A stretch of 64,000 nt of DNA from Roseivivax sp. GX 12232 (GTDB taxonomy: Bacteria > Pseudomonadota > Alphaproteobacteria > Rhodobacterales > Rhodobacteraceae): the NCBI RefSeq assembly GCF_021272185.1, contig NZ_JAJSEC010000001.1, forward strand, positions 790,293 through 854,292, written 5' to 3'. The notes under the pieces were generated by a model. It did no database searches. It was not told the DNA's origin and saw only the letters and a program-made list of their open reading frames with translations. Of the stretch, positions 36,768 to 45,977 are shown one piece after another; within the stretch, counting starts at the first letter, position 1; the number at the start of each line of letters is the position of its first letter. The translations under genes and the position numbers were made by a program.

Positions 36768-37372
36768 GGCGCCAGCGCCTCGGCCCGGGCGAGATCCTCG
36801 GGCGTGTTGACGTTGAAGAAGGGATCGCCCGGGTCCTCGAAGAGCGCCTCGCGCCCGCCGTGGGCCTCGGTCCAGAGCACCACCTTGCGGGTGCCCGCCA
36901 TGAGCGCCGCGCGCAGATCCTCGCGAAGCGCCACGGGCCAGAGCCCGAAGGTCGGATGCCGCACGCGCCCGCGCTTGGGGTCAGGCGTGGCCGCCAGAAC
37001 CAGCGGATGCGCCATGCCGCGGGCCTCGGCCTGAAGCCGCGCCACCAGGTCGCGGGGGAAAAACGGCGTGTCGGCGGCGACACTCACCAGCGTCTCGGCC
37101 CCCGCCTCGGCGGCCCAGTCGAGCCCGGCCAGCACACCCGCGAGCGGCCCGGGGAAGTCCGGCAGGCTGTCGGGCAGGACCGGCAGGCCGAGGTCGGCAA
37201 AGCGCGCCGGGTCGCCGTTGGCGTTCAGCGCCAGGCCCGCGACCTGGGGGGCAAGCCGGTCGGTGACATGGGCAAACAGCGAGGCGCCGCGCAGCGCCAG
37301 CCGCCCCTTGTCGCCGCCGCCCATGCGGGTTGCCTTGCCGCCGGCGAGGATGACACCGAGCGGCGCGCTCAC
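36764..37372 (-). CDS. mobA: Molybdenum cofactor guanylyltransferase MobA
   Basis: A 202-residue nucleotidyltransferase joining GMP to molybdopterin. LAGGKATRMGGGDKGRLALRG (residues 10-30) holds the GTP-binding loop; SVAADTPFFP is the metal-binding Asp region. Overlaps fdhD and mobB by 4 bp each, so the operon is translationally coupled. Confidence 0.94.
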   Translation of the reverse strand: MSAPLGVILAGGKATRMGGGDKGRLALRGASLFAHVTDRLAPQVAGLALNANGDPARFADLGLPVLPDSLPDFPGPLAGVLAGLDWAAEAGAETLVSVAADTPFFPRDLVARLQAEARGMAHPLVLAATPDPKRGRVRHPTFGLWPVALREDLRAALMAGTRKVVLWTEAHGGREALFEDPGDPFFNVNTPEDLARAEALAP

Positions 37373-38256
37373 GCGCCGGCCCCCTTGCGGCGGGACTTGC
37401 GGTCCTCCTCGGGCACGCTCTCGGGGTCGATGTCGCGCAAAAGCCGCGCGTCGCCCGCGAGGCAGGTGAAGCGCTTGCCGCGCATCCGCCCGATGCAGGT
37501 CAGCCCGACCTGGCGGGCGATCTCCACGCCCCAGGCGGTGAAGCCCGAGCGCGAGGCAAGGACCGGGATGCCCATGAGCGCGGTCTTGATCACCATCTCC
37601 GAGGTCAGCCGCCCGGTGGTATAGAGGATCTTGTCGCCCGGCGGCACATCCTCAAGGAACATCCAGCCGGCGATCTTGTCGACGGCGTTGTGGCGGCCGA
37701 CGTCCTCCATGTAGACCAGCGGCCGGTCGCCCTGGCAGAGCACCGTGCCGTGGATCGCCCCGGCCTCGAGGTAAAGCGAGGGCGTCGTGTTGATCTTCCG
37801 GGCGAGTGTGTAAAGCCAGGAGGCGCGGACCTCGGTTTGCGGCAGCTCCAGCCCCTCGAGCCCCTCCATCATGTCGCCGAAGACGGTGCCCACCGCGCAG
37901 CCCGAGGTGCGGGTCTTCTTGCGCAGCTTCTCCTCGTAGCTCGTCTGCAAGGCGGTGCGCACCACCACGGTCTCGAGCTCCTCGTCGAAGTCGATGGCGG
38001 TCACCCGCTCGCCGTCGCCGAGCATCCCCTGGTTGCGCAGGAAGCCCACCGCGAGGTAGCGCGGATGGTCGCCGATGGTCATGGCGGTGACGATCTCCTG
38101 GCCGTTGAGATAGATCGTCAGGGGGCGCTCTTCGACGACCGGGATCTCGACCTCGGCGCCGGTCTGGTCGCGGCCGGTGACGCGGCGGGTCAGGCCCGGC
38201 CCCTGGGGCGCGGGGGCGATCAGGTAATCGCCGGGTTCGTCGGCATTGTCAGGCAT
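37369..38256 (-). CDS. fdhD: Formate dehydrogenase accessory sulfurtransferase FdhD
   Basis: A 295-residue FdhD, which passes sulfur from IscS to bis-MGD to activate formate dehydrogenase. Family motifs VEERPLTIYLNGQEI, GFLRNQG, EDVGRHNAVDKI and TTGRLTSEMV are present. The active loop reads SGCAVGT: one Cys is present where E. coli has a CxxC pair. Start ATG 38256 (AGGGA upstream) is preferred over an upstream frame. First gene of fdhD-mobA-mobB-moeA; no formate dehydrogenase gene is in the window. Confidence 0.93.
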   Translation of the reverse strand: MPDNADEPGDYLIAPAPQGPGLTRRVTGRDQTGAEVEIPVVEERPLTIYLNGQEIVTAMTIGDHPRYLAVGFLRNQGMLGDGERVTAIDFDEELETVVVRTALQTSYEEKLRKKTRTSGCAVGTVFGDMMEGLEGLELPQTEVRASWLYTLARKINTTPSLYLEAGAIHGTVLCQGDRPLVYMEDVGRHNAVDKIAGWMFLEDVPPGDKILYTTGRLTSEMVIKTALMGIPVLASRSGFTAWGVEIARQVGLTCIGRMRGKRFTCLAGDARLLRDIDPESVPEEDRKSRRKGAGA

Positions 38257-38315
38257 TTGCACATTCCCTGCCACGGGGCTAAGCCTTCGCGCAAGCAAAG
38301 GTCGGGGCAGAAGTC

Positions 38316-39041
38316 ATGGCGGGTTCGGACGTAATGTCAAGTTATCGGCGCGGCGTGAAGGACGGGCTGCCCTTCCTCCTGGTGATCGTGCCCTTCGGCA
38401 TGCTGTTCGGCGTGCTGGCGACCGAGGCGGGGCTCTCGGTCTTCGAGGCGCTGTCCTTCTCGGTGGTGGTGATCGCGGGGGCCTCGCAGTTCGCCGCGCT
38501 GCAACTTCTGCAGGACCAGGCGCCGGTGCTGATCATCCTGGCCTCGGCCCTGGCGATCAACCTGCGGATGGCGATGTATTCCGCCGCCATGACCCCCTAT
38601 ATCGGCAAGCTGCCGTTCTGGAAGCGCGCGGTGGCGGCCTATTTCCTGGTCGACCAGGTCTATGCCTGCGCCGCGCTCGACTACGAGCGCCACCCGGCGG
38701 AAAGCGCCGCCCAGCGCTTCGGCTACTTCCTGGGCGTGGCGACGCCGATCTGCCCGGTCTGGTATCTCGCGACGATTCTGGGCGCGCTTGTCGGCGGGGC
38801 GATCTCGACGGGCTACGGGCTCGACTTCGCGCTGCCCATCGCCTTCCTGGCGATGATCGGGCCGATGCTGCGCACGCCCGCCCACGTGGTAGCGGCCCTG
38901 GCGGCGGTGACCGGCTCGCTGGTCTTCGCCTGGCTGCCCTTCAACCTCGGCCTGATCGTCGGCGGGATCATCGGCATGGTCGCGGGCGCCGAGACCGAGC
39001 GCCGGCTCGAGGCGCGGAGCGCGGAAGGAACGCGGACATGA
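38316..39041 (+). CDS. azlC: AzlC-family branched-chain amino acid exporter, large subunit
   Basis: A 241-residue inner-membrane protein with about six to seven hydrophobic helices and the AzlC pattern (GLPFLLVIVPFGMLFGVLA, VVIAGASQFAALQLL, NLRMAMYSAAM). It forms a two-component exporter with AzlD. Divergent from fdhD; its TGA overlaps the azlD ATG. Confidence 0.92.
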   Translation: MAGSDVMSSYRRGVKDGLPFLLVIVPFGMLFGVLATEAGLSVFEALSFSVVVIAGASQFAALQLLQDQAPVLIILASALAINLRMAMYSAAMTPYIGKLPFWKRAVAAYFLVDQVYACAALDYERHPAESAAQRFGYFLGVATPICPVWYLATILGALVGGAISTGYGLDFALPIAFLAMIGPMLRTPAHVVAALAAVTGSLVFAWLPFNLGLIVGGIIGMVAGAETERRLEARSAEGTRT

Positions 39042-39364
39042 TCGACACCGGCACCCTCTGGATCGTCATCGTCGGGCTGGGGCTCGGCAGTTTCGGGATG
39101 CGGTTCCTGTTCCTCGGCCTCGTGGGCGACCGTGAGATGCCGCCCTGGGTGCTGCGCCACCTGCGCTACACCGCCGTGGCGGTGCTGCCGGCGCTGATCG
39201 CGCCTCTGGTGATCTGGCCGCGCGGCACCGGCGGCGAGTTCGAGCCGGTGCGCTTCGTGGCGGCGCTCGTCACCTTCGCGGTGGGTTATTGGTCGAAGAA
39301 CGTGCCCGCCGCCATGCTGACCGGCGCAGCGGTGCTGGGGCTGGGGCTCGGGTTCCTGGGCTGA
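39038..39364 (+). CDS. azlD: AzlD-family transporter small subunit
   Basis: A 108-residue protein with three to four hydrophobic helices and the AzlD signature (RFLFLGLVGDREMPPWVLRH, then RYTAVAVLPALIAPLV). Overlaps azlC by 4 bp and is expected to complete the exporter. Confidence 0.9.
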   Translation: MIDTGTLWIVIVGLGLGSFGMRFLFLGLVGDREMPPWVLRHLRYTAVAVLPALIAPLVIWPRGTGGEFEPVRFVAALVTFAVGYWSKNVPAAMLTGAAVLGLGLGFLG

Positions 39365-39553
39365 GGCTCGGGGGCCGGTCGGTCCTGCCGTTGCGCTGAG
39401 GCGCCGGGTCTTGGGCTGAGGTCAGAGGGGCGCGGTGCGAAGGTCAGGCCCTGCCACGCGCTTTTCTAAGCTGCAGTTCCGGGAGCATGCGGGGACCAAC
39501 GACCCTGCCTGAGACGGCCCGCGCGCCAAATTCCCTTCCCCGCTCAGATGCCC

Positions 39554-40180
39554 TCAGGCGCCGCCGGACTTCCGGAAGGCTTCGACGGCCTCGGTCTTGT
39601 CGTCGGCGTCACTCTCGTAGACCGCCCGGGTCTCGACGCCGGGCACCGCGCCGAACTGTTCGGCCAGCCGCTTGGGGAAGAGCACCGGAGAGATGCTCTC
39701 GAAGCCCGGCAGCTGGCGCAGGATGCCCGCGGTCTCGCTGGTGCAGAACATCGGTCCGACCGCGCCATTGGCCATGGCGAGCCGCAGCGCCCGTTCGGCG
39801 ACCTCGGGGCTCACCTCAACGCGCTGCACCACGACGTGATAGGTCTCGCGGGCATGGGCGCTTTCGTAGAAGCGCGCCACCTCGGGCGTGATGCCGTAGA
39901 GCACGTCGCCCTTCTCGGGGATCTGGGGGTGTTTCACCGAGCCCGCGGGATCGAAGATCACCCGCTGCGAGCCGTTGATCATCAGGCTCGTATGGGCCCC
40001 GGCGCCGGAGTTGTTCGACACCATGGTGTAGAGCGTCAGCGCCGGCGGCCCGTCATGGCGATAGGCCGCGCGGGTGATTTCCTCGGGAGAGGCGGCGTTG
40101 CTCTGCGGCTCGGCGCAGGCGGCCAGCGCCAGGGCCGCAAGGACCGGCAGCGCCGGCAGGCGCGGGAATCTCTTCCGCAT
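39554..40180 (-). CDS. Lipoprotein with possible papain-like fold
   Basis: A 208-residue predicted lipoprotein: lipobox LAAC at about residue 22. The segment GAGAHTSLMINGSQRVIFDP carries a His and a later segment GPMFCTSETAGILRQL a Cys, in the order of permuted papain-like (YiiX/LRAT-type) amidases. This reading is inference from pattern only. It converges with azlD and is followed on the minus strand side by the CoxIV gene upstream. Function unknown. Confidence 0.75.
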   Translation of the reverse strand: MRKRFPRLPALPVLAALALAACAEPQSNAASPEEITRAAYRHDGPPALTLYTMVSNNSGAGAHTSLMINGSQRVIFDPAGSVKHPQIPEKGDVLYGITPEVARFYESAHARETYHVVVQRVEVSPEVAERALRLAMANGAVGPMFCTSETAGILRQLPGFESISPVLFPKRLAEQFGAVPGVETRAVYESDADDKTEAVEAFRKSGGA

Positions 40181-40216
40181 GAACCGTCCCCTCCCTCGCG
40201 CTTTGCGCGGCGCCGA

Positions 40217-40351
40217 TCAGGCGTTGAACATCGCCAGCAGAACCACCGCCACGAGGATCACGACCACCGTGCGGATGGTGAAGGTGACAAACCCCGCGAA
40301 GGTCTTCTCGTGGTCCTTGATGTCCATCTCGCCGTGCTTGTGTTCGGCCAT
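40217..40351 (-). CDS. aa3-type cytochrome c oxidase subunit IV
   Basis: A 44-residue single-span membrane protein (EHKHGEMDIKDHEKTFAGF followed by a hydrophobic helix VVVILVAVVLLAMF). It matches the small bacterial aa3 oxidase subunit IV family, known from Paracoccus and Rhodobacter. ATG 40351 with GGAAGGAT upstream is preferred to a longer frame. It sits alone, away from other oxidase genes. Confidence 0.88.
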   Translation of the reverse strand: MAEHKHGEMDIKDHEKTFAGFVTFTIRTVVVILVAVVLLAMFNA

Positions 40352-40447
40352 GGCTGGTATCCTTCCAAACTGCGTGTCGGCCCGCGATCTAGCGGATTCG
40401 AGCGGGGCTGTCACGCCGCCACGGGCGCGCGAATGGCCGCATCCGCC

Positions 40448-41491
40448 CTATATGGCGCGAAAGCGCCACGCCTCGGCGGCGTCGAGGTGACGCTCGGCCC
40501 GGCCGTGGTGCCAGAGGTGCAGGCAATGGGCCATGGCCTCGACCATGGCGAGCCCGTATTCGCCGTCCGAGATGCGGCGCATGAAGAGCGGCGGGAAACA
40601 TTCCGCGGCGCTGCGCGGCTCTTCGGCCAGGAAGGCCTCGAGCCGCCCCAGCGCGCCGTGGTGGTTGTCGACCAGCTGGCGCAGCCGCGTCGGTATGCCC
40701 CGGAAGGGCCGCTTGTGCCCGCCAAGGGCCAGTTGCTCGGGTGTGGCATGCTCGCTGAGCCGGGTGCAGGCCTCGATCCAGTCGGCGACCGGGTCGGCCT
40801 CGGGCTCGGTGGCATAGACCCCGATGTTGGAGCTGATCGAGGGCAGGATCTGGTCGCCCGCCAGCACCAGCTCGCCGTCCTCGGACCAGAAGGTCGCATG
40901 TTCCGGCGCATGGCCGTTGCCGATCCGCACGGTCCAGTCGCGGCCGCCGATGACCATGCGGTCGCCCTCCTTGATCCGGCTGTAGCCCAGCGGGATCGGA
41001 TGCACGATGTCGGCGAAATTGAAGGGCCGGCTGGCGGCGCGCTCGTCGTAGATCCGCCGTTCCATGCCGCAGCGCCGCCAGAAGCGCAGGGTCTCTTCGG
41101 TCGGGCGGGCCTGTTCGTCGAGCGTCAGCATCCGCGCCATGAGCATGGCGGTGCGGGTGGTGACGATCTCGGCGCCGTGCTGCTCCTTGAACCAGCCGGC
41201 CATGCCGACGTGGTCGGGATGGTGATGGGTCAGGATCACCCGCCCCACCGGCTTGCCCTTGAGCGGCCCGGCCAGAAGCGCCTCCCAGATCGCCACGGCG
41301 CGGCGGCTGTGCACCCCGGTGTCGACCACGGTCCAGCTGTCGCCGTCGTCCAGCGCGTAGACATTGACGTGATCGAGCGCCATGGGCAGCGGCAGCCGCA
41401 GCCACAGCACGCCCTCGGCCACCTCGATGGCCTCACCCTCGGCGGGCGGCTCCTCCCAAGGATACCTTATGCCGCGCGCCGCCACGTTCAT
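40448..41491 (-). CDS. Metallo-beta-lactamase fold hydrolase
   Basis: A 347-residue MBL-fold protein: THHHPDHVG (THxHxDH metal site, about 88-96), NGHAPEHATF (third metal His) and GDQILP (bridging Asp). The C-terminal helical extension (about 240-347) fits the RNase Z-unlike hydrolase group near acyl-CoA dehydrogenase genes. It overlaps the dehydrogenase gene by 4 bp, hinting at a thioesterase-like job, which is inference. Confidence 0.88.
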   Translation of the reverse strand: MNVAARGIRYPWEEPPAEGEAIEVAEGVLWLRLPLPMALDHVNVYALDDGDSWTVVDTGVHSRRAVAIWEALLAGPLKGKPVGRVILTHHHPDHVGMAGWFKEQHGAEIVTTRTAMLMARMLTLDEQARPTEETLRFWRRCGMERRIYDERAASRPFNFADIVHPIPLGYSRIKEGDRMVIGGRDWTVRIGNGHAPEHATFWSEDGELVLAGDQILPSISSNIGVYATEPEADPVADWIEACTRLSEHATPEQLALGGHKRPFRGIPTRLRQLVDNHHGALGRLEAFLAEEPRSAAECFPPLFMRRISDGEYGLAMVEAMAHCLHLWHHGRAERHLDAAEAWRFRAI

Positions 41492-43203
41492 GCCGCGAGG
41501 TCGTCCGGCGTGATCGCATAGAGGTCCTCGGCCCCGCCGCGCGCATGGGCCAGGAGCCCCGCGTGTTCCGGCAGGAGCCGGGTGATGTAGAAGCGCGCCA
41601 GCCGCGCCCGGGGTCCCTCGGGATCGGCCTTAGCCGCGCGCAGGTGGTAATAGCCGCCGAGCACCCGGGCGAAGCCCATGAGGAAAGGCATGGAGCCCGC
41701 GAAGCGCGCGTTCATGTCCTTCTCGGCGACCAGCCATTCGACCGTCTCGCGCAGGGTCTCGGTGGCCTGCCAGACCGGCTCGGCGAGGTCCGGCATCTCG
41801 CTGCGGGCGGTCTCGGCGAAGCCTTCGATCTCGTCCAGAAGCAGGAAGGCCGCCTCGCCGCCGTCCATCATCTTGCGGCCAACGAGGTCCATGGCCTGGA
41901 TGCCATTGGTGCCCTCGTAGATCGCGGTCACCCGGACGTCGCGCAAGAACTGCGCCGCGCCGGTCTCCTCGACGAAGCCCATGCCGCCGTGGACCTGCAC
42001 GCCCTCGTTGGCGACGCGGATGCCGGTCTCGGTGCCAAAGGCCTTGGCGATGGGCGTCAGGAGCGCGGCGCGCGCCTCCCATTCGGCCTCGCCGCCGGCG
42101 CGGGCCATGTCGATCGCCACGCCGCAAGCGAGCGCGATGGCGCGGGCAGCGAAGACATCGGCCTTCATCGAGGCCAGCATCCGGCGCACATCGGCATGAT
42201 CGACGATGCTGCCGGTGGCGTCGGGCAGATGCGATTTGCCCTGGGTGCGGTCCTGGGCATAGGCCAGCGCGTGCTGATAGGCGCCGTCGGCGATGCCGAC
42301 ACCCTGGGCGCCGACGCCGAGCCGGGCGTTGTTCATCATGGTGAACATCGCCTTGATGCCGCCGTTGGGCTCGCCCACGAGCCAGCCCTGGGCGCCGTCG
42401 TATTCCATCACCGCGGTCGGCGAGCCGTGCAGGCCCAGCTTTTCCTCGAGCGAGACGACCCGCAGGCTGTTCGCGGGGCCGAGGTTGCCCTCGGCGTCGG
42501 GGATGTATTTCGGCACCATGAAGAGGCTCAGACCCTTGGTCCCGGGGGCGGCGTCGGGCAGCCGCGCCAGCACCAGGTGGCAGACGTTCTCGGCCACGTC
42601 GTGATCGCCCCAGGAGATGTAGATCTTCTGGCCGCTGACCGCGTAGGAGCCGTCGCCGTTGGGCTCGGCCTTGGCCCGCGCCGCGCCGACGTCCGAGCCC
42701 GCCTGCGGTTCGGTCAGGTTCATCGTGCCGGTCCATTCGCCCGAGATGAGCTTCGGCAGGTAGAGCGCGTTCAGCTCCTCCGAGCCCCAGGCCTCGAGCG
42801 CGTCGATCTGGCCCTGGCTCAGGAGCGGGCAGAGCTGCAGCGAGAGATTCGCCGCCGACAGCATGTCGTTGACCGCGGTGGCCATGGCCTGCGGCAGGCC
42901 CATGCCGCCGTGCTCCTGGCCCGCGGCGATGGCGACCCAGCCGCCCTCGGCCAGCGCCTGGTAGGCCTCCTTGAAGCCCTTGGAGGTGCGCACCACGCCG
43001 TTCTCCAGCCGCGCGCCGTCGGTGTCGCCGTTGCGGCGGGTGGGGGCGATGACCTCTTCGCTGAGCTTGCCGGCCTCGGTCAGGATCGCCTCGACCACGT
43101 CGGGGGTGGCATCGGCATATCGATCCTTCTCGGTCACGCGGGCCAGGTCGACCACGTGGTCGAACAGGAACCGGAAATCCGCAACGGGCGCCGCATAAGG
43201 CAT
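41488..43203 (-). CDS. Acyl-CoA dehydrogenase, long DmdC-like type
   Basis: A 571-residue FAD enzyme with the extended C-terminal domain of the FadE/DmdC group. Visible are LTEPQAGSDVGA (substrate/FAD region), GQKIYISWGDHD, and VTAIYEGTNGIQAMDL with the catalytic Glu. DmdC oxidises methylmercaptopropionyl-CoA in DMSP demethylation; other members act on ordinary acyl-CoA, so the substrate is open. Electrons go to ETF and ETF-QO (30401). Start ATG 43203 with GAGGAGA upstream. Confidence 0.9.
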   Translation of the reverse strand: MPYAAPVADFRFLFDHVVDLARVTEKDRYADATPDVVEAILTEAGKLSEEVIAPTRRNGDTDGARLENGVVRTSKGFKEAYQALAEGGWVAIAAGQEHGGMGLPQAMATAVNDMLSAANLSLQLCPLLSQGQIDALEAWGSEELNALYLPKLISGEWTGTMNLTEPQAGSDVGAARAKAEPNGDGSYAVSGQKIYISWGDHDVAENVCHLVLARLPDAAPGTKGLSLFMVPKYIPDAEGNLGPANSLRVVSLEEKLGLHGSPTAVMEYDGAQGWLVGEPNGGIKAMFTMMNNARLGVGAQGVGIADGAYQHALAYAQDRTQGKSHLPDATGSIVDHADVRRMLASMKADVFAARAIALACGVAIDMARAGGEAEWEARAALLTPIAKAFGTETGIRVANEGVQVHGGMGFVEETGAAQFLRDVRVTAIYEGTNGIQAMDLVGRKMMDGGEAAFLLLDEIEGFAETARSEMPDLAEPVWQATETLRETVEWLVAEKDMNARFAGSMPFLMGFARVLGGYYHLRAAKADPEGPRARLARFYITRLLPEHAGLLAHARGGAEDLYAITPDDLAA

Positions 43204-43350
43204 GACACATCTCCTCGGCGTCTTGGCAAGGGCGGCGGCTTCCACTAGGGAGGCGACCCAAGCCAGAGCATGGTTCTACTTGGCAAAACCTGTATTGCAA
43301 GGGTGCGACCCGGCAACAGAAACGCCGCGTCACGGGGTCGGGGGCCCAGG

Positions 43351-44286
43351 ATGACCGAACGTCTGACCTTGGCAGAGGCCGACATCACGCGCGCCACGGA
43401 GATCTGGCGCCGCGGCGGACTCGTCGCCTTTCCGACCGAGACCGTCTACGGGCTCGGCGCAGATGCCTCCTCGGATGCCGCGGTCGCGGGGATCTTCGCG
43501 GCCAAGGACCGGCCGGATTTCAACCCGCTGATCACCCATGTCGCGAGCCTCGACCAGGCCAAGGCGCTGGCGGTCTGGTCCGAGGCCGCCGAGGCGCTGG
43601 CCGCCGCCTATTGGCCCGGGCCGCTGACCCTGGTGCTGCCTCTGCGGGACGGCGCGCCCCTGTCGAAGCTGGTGACGGCGGGGCTGGGCTCGGTCGGCAT
43701 CCGCATGCCCGCGCATCCGGTCGCCCGGCAGCTCCTCTCGGCCTTCGGCGGCGGGGTGGCGGCGCCCTCGGCCAATCGCTCCGGGCGGATCAGCCCGACC
43801 CGGCCCGAACATGTGCTCGACACGCTCGACGGGCGGATCGACGCGGTGGTGGCCGGCGGGCCCGCCGAGGTGGGGCTCGAATCGACGATCCTGGGGCTGA
43901 CCGGCAAGCCGACGCTCCTGCGGCCCGGCGGGATCACCGCCGAGGCCCTGGCCGAGACGCTGGGCGCGCGGGTCTTCACCCGGCGCGACACCGAGGCGAT
44001 CTCGGCCCCCGGGCAGACGCCCTCGCATTACGCGCCGCGCGCCGAAATGCGGCTCAACGCGGCGGAATGGCAGGAGGGCGAGGCGCGGCTGGGCTTCGGC
44101 GAGATGCCCTGCGATCTGAACCTCTCGGAGCGCGAGGATCTGACCGAAGCGGCGGCCAATCTCTTCGCGCATCTGCACGCGCTCGACCGCATGGGGCGCT
44201 CGGTCATCGCCGTCGCCCCGGTGCCGCACCGCGGGCTGGGGATCGCGATCAACGACCGGCTGAGCCGCGCCGCCGCGCCGCGGTAG
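43351..44286 (+). CDS. L-threonylcarbamoyladenylate synthase (Sua5/YwlC type)
   Basis: A 311-residue enzyme that makes threonylcarbamoyl-AMP for t6A37 modification of ANN-decoding tRNAs. The YrdC domain (1-200) has PTETVYGLGA, KDRPDFNPL, WPGPLTLVL and APSANRSGRISPT. The C-terminal Sua5 domain (about 215-311) with PGQTPSHYAPRA makes it the long type. Divergent from the acyl-CoA dehydrogenase. ATG 43351 has a weak ribosome site. Confidence 0.94.
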   Translation: MTERLTLAEADITRATEIWRRGGLVAFPTETVYGLGADASSDAAVAGIFAAKDRPDFNPLITHVASLDQAKALAVWSEAAEALAAAYWPGPLTLVLPLRDGAPLSKLVTAGLGSVGIRMPAHPVARQLLSAFGGGVAAPSANRSGRISPTRPEHVLDTLDGRIDAVVAGGPAEVGLESTILGLTGKPTLLRPGGITAEALAETLGARVFTRRDTEAISAPGQTPSHYAPRAEMRLNAAEWQEGEARLGFGEMPCDLNLSEREDLTEAAANLFAHLHALDRMGRSVIAVAPVPHRGLGIAINDRLSRAAAPR

Positions 44287-44476
44287 GTGGGGGTTTGGCG
44301 TAACGTGTGAGGGGGCCAGCGCGGCCCGGCGTTTTGGTTAACGCGAGTTTCACTGGGCAGCGTGAGGGCGTGCTGAAACGGCGCTCAACCCGCCAAAATT
44401 CAGGCCGCGCGACTCACAAGTAACGATTTCGAATCAACATCTTAGGCCCACCACTCTCACGCGCAGGCCCAGCCCT

Positions 44477-45052
44477 TCAGGCCTGCCCGCCCTCGGCCGA
44501 GAGCATCAGCGAGGACACCCCCAGCGACGCCAGCGCCGCCTCCCAGGTGGCGGCGGCATCCGGCCCGAAGACCAGCGCGTCCGAGGAATCGCAGACCAGC
44601 CAGCCGTTGGCCTGCAGCTCGGCCTCGAGCTGCCCCGGCCCCCAGCCCGCGTAGCCCAGGCACATCCGCCGCCGCGCCGGGCCGCGCCCCGCGCCGATCT
44701 CCTCGAGGATGTCGAGCGTCGCGGTCATCGCCAGCCCTTCGGTCACGTCGAGCGAGGTCACATCCGACTGGAAGTCGCTGCTGTGCAGCACGAAGCCGCG
44801 CCCGGTCTCCACAGGGCCGCCGAAGAAGACCGGCTCCATGCCCAGGCCCTCGACCATGTCGATCTCGAGCTGTTCGAGCAGGGTCGCCAGCTCGATCCCC
44901 GGCGCGGGCTTGTTCACGATCAGCCCCATGGCGCCGTCCTCGGAATGCGCGCAGATGAAGACCACCGCGCGGTCGAAGCGATGGTCCTCCATCCCGGGCA
45001 TGGCGATCAGCATGCGGCCGGTCAGATCGGTTTCCGGGTCGGTGGATAACAT
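44477..45052 (-). CDS. YqgE/AlgH family protein
   Basis: A 191-residue protein of the YqgE/AlgH (DUF179) family: TGRMLIAMPGMEDHRFDRAV, GLIVNKP, FFGGPVETGRGFVLHS, YAGWGPGQLEAEL. Function unresolved. I prefer ATG 45052 (AAGG 7 nt upstream). A second in-frame ATG at 45067 is possible. Confidence 0.9.
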   Translation of the reverse strand: MLSTDPETDLTGRMLIAMPGMEDHRFDRAVVFICAHSEDGAMGLIVNKPAPGIELATLLEQLEIDMVEGLGMEPVFFGGPVETGRGFVLHSSDFQSDVTSLDVTEGLAMTATLDILEEIGAGRGPARRRMCLGYAGWGPGQLEAELQANGWLVCDSSDALVFGPDAAATWEAALASLGVSSLMLSAEGGQA

Positions 45053-45167
45053 GTCCTGTCCTTGCATGACCTTCTCAGCATGGCGGCGGGCGCGCGGGGG
45101 CGCAAGGTCGCGGCTTGTCTCCGAGACGTGACTTTTCATTTCACCCCCAACGCGGCAGATCGGTGCG

Positions 45168-45977
45168 ATGATCCGTGCCAGTCTTTTCGCCGCCGCCGCG
45201 GCGCTCGCCCTCACCGTCACCCCCGCGCCTGCCCCGGCCGAAGAGCTCGACGCCGTGGTCGCGGCCGAGCTGCGCCCGGGATGGCGGCGCGCCGACGGCA
45301 CCCATATCGCCGCGCTGCACCTGAAGCTGGCGCCCGGCTGGAAGACCTATTGGCGCGCCCCGGGCGACGCCGGCATCCCGCCCGAGTTCGGCTGGCGCGG
45401 GTCCGACAACCTCGGCGGCGTCTCGGTGATCTGGCCCCGGCCCGAGGTCTTCGACCAGGCCGGGATGCGCAGCATCGGCTACGAGACGGAGCTGGTCCTG
45501 CCGTTGGCCGTGCGGCCCGCGGGGCCCGGCGACGTGCGGCTGGCGGGCGACATGCAGCTGGGGGTCTGCAAGGACATCTGCATGCCGCACGAGCTGCGCT
45601 TCTCAGGGCTCCTGCCCGCGGGCCAGGGCGCGCGCGACCCGGCGATCGTGGCGGCGCTGGCCGACCGGCCCTTTTCCGCCGAGGAGGTGGGGGTCGCGGG
45701 GGTGAGCTGCTCCATCGCCCCGCGCGAGGGCGACGGGCTGCGGCTCGAGGCGCGAATCGAGATGCCGCCGGCGGGCCGCGAGGAAGAGACCGTGGTGGAG
45801 ACCGGCAATCCCTACCTCTGGGTCGCCGAACCCGCGACCCGGCGCGAGGGCGGCACTTTGATCGCCGCGACCGAGATCCGCCACATGGAGCAGAAGCCCT
45901 TCGCGCTCGACCGTTCGGCGCTGACCTTCACCGTGCTCGGCCAGAGCCACGCGGTGGAGATCGCGGGCTGCGGGTAA
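45168..45977 (+). CDS. Periplasmic DsbD-type disulfide reductase domain protein
   Basis: 269 residues with signal peptide (ends APAPAEE). LAPGWKTYWRAPGDAGIPPEF and MQLGVCKDICMP match the N-terminal periplasmic DsbD (cDsbD-alpha/ScsB-like) domain, where the Cys pair takes electrons for periplasmic thiol reduction. There is no membrane domain here, so it needs a partner encoded elsewhere. Divergent from yqgE, as is common in Rhodobacterales. Confidence 0.86.
   Translation: MIRASLFAAAAALALTVTPAPAPAEELDAVVAAELRPGWRRADGTHIAALHLKLAPGWKTYWRAPGDAGIPPEFGWRGSDNLGGVSVIWPRPEVFDQAGMRSIGYETELVLPLAVRPAGPGDVRLAGDMQLGVCKDICMPHELRFSGLLPAGQGARDPAIVAALADRPFSAEEVGVAGVSCSIAPREGDGLRLEARIEMPPAGREEETVVETGNPYLWVAEPATRREGGTLIAATEIRHMEQKPFALDRSALTFTVLGQSHAVEIAGCG

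Noticed and set aside
34177..37083. Single 968-codon minus-strand frame covering moeA, mobB and part of mobA
   Set aside because: The first 268 codons run out of frame through mobB and mobA and have low-complexity Arg/Pro/Ala composition. The real gene starts at GTG 36279.
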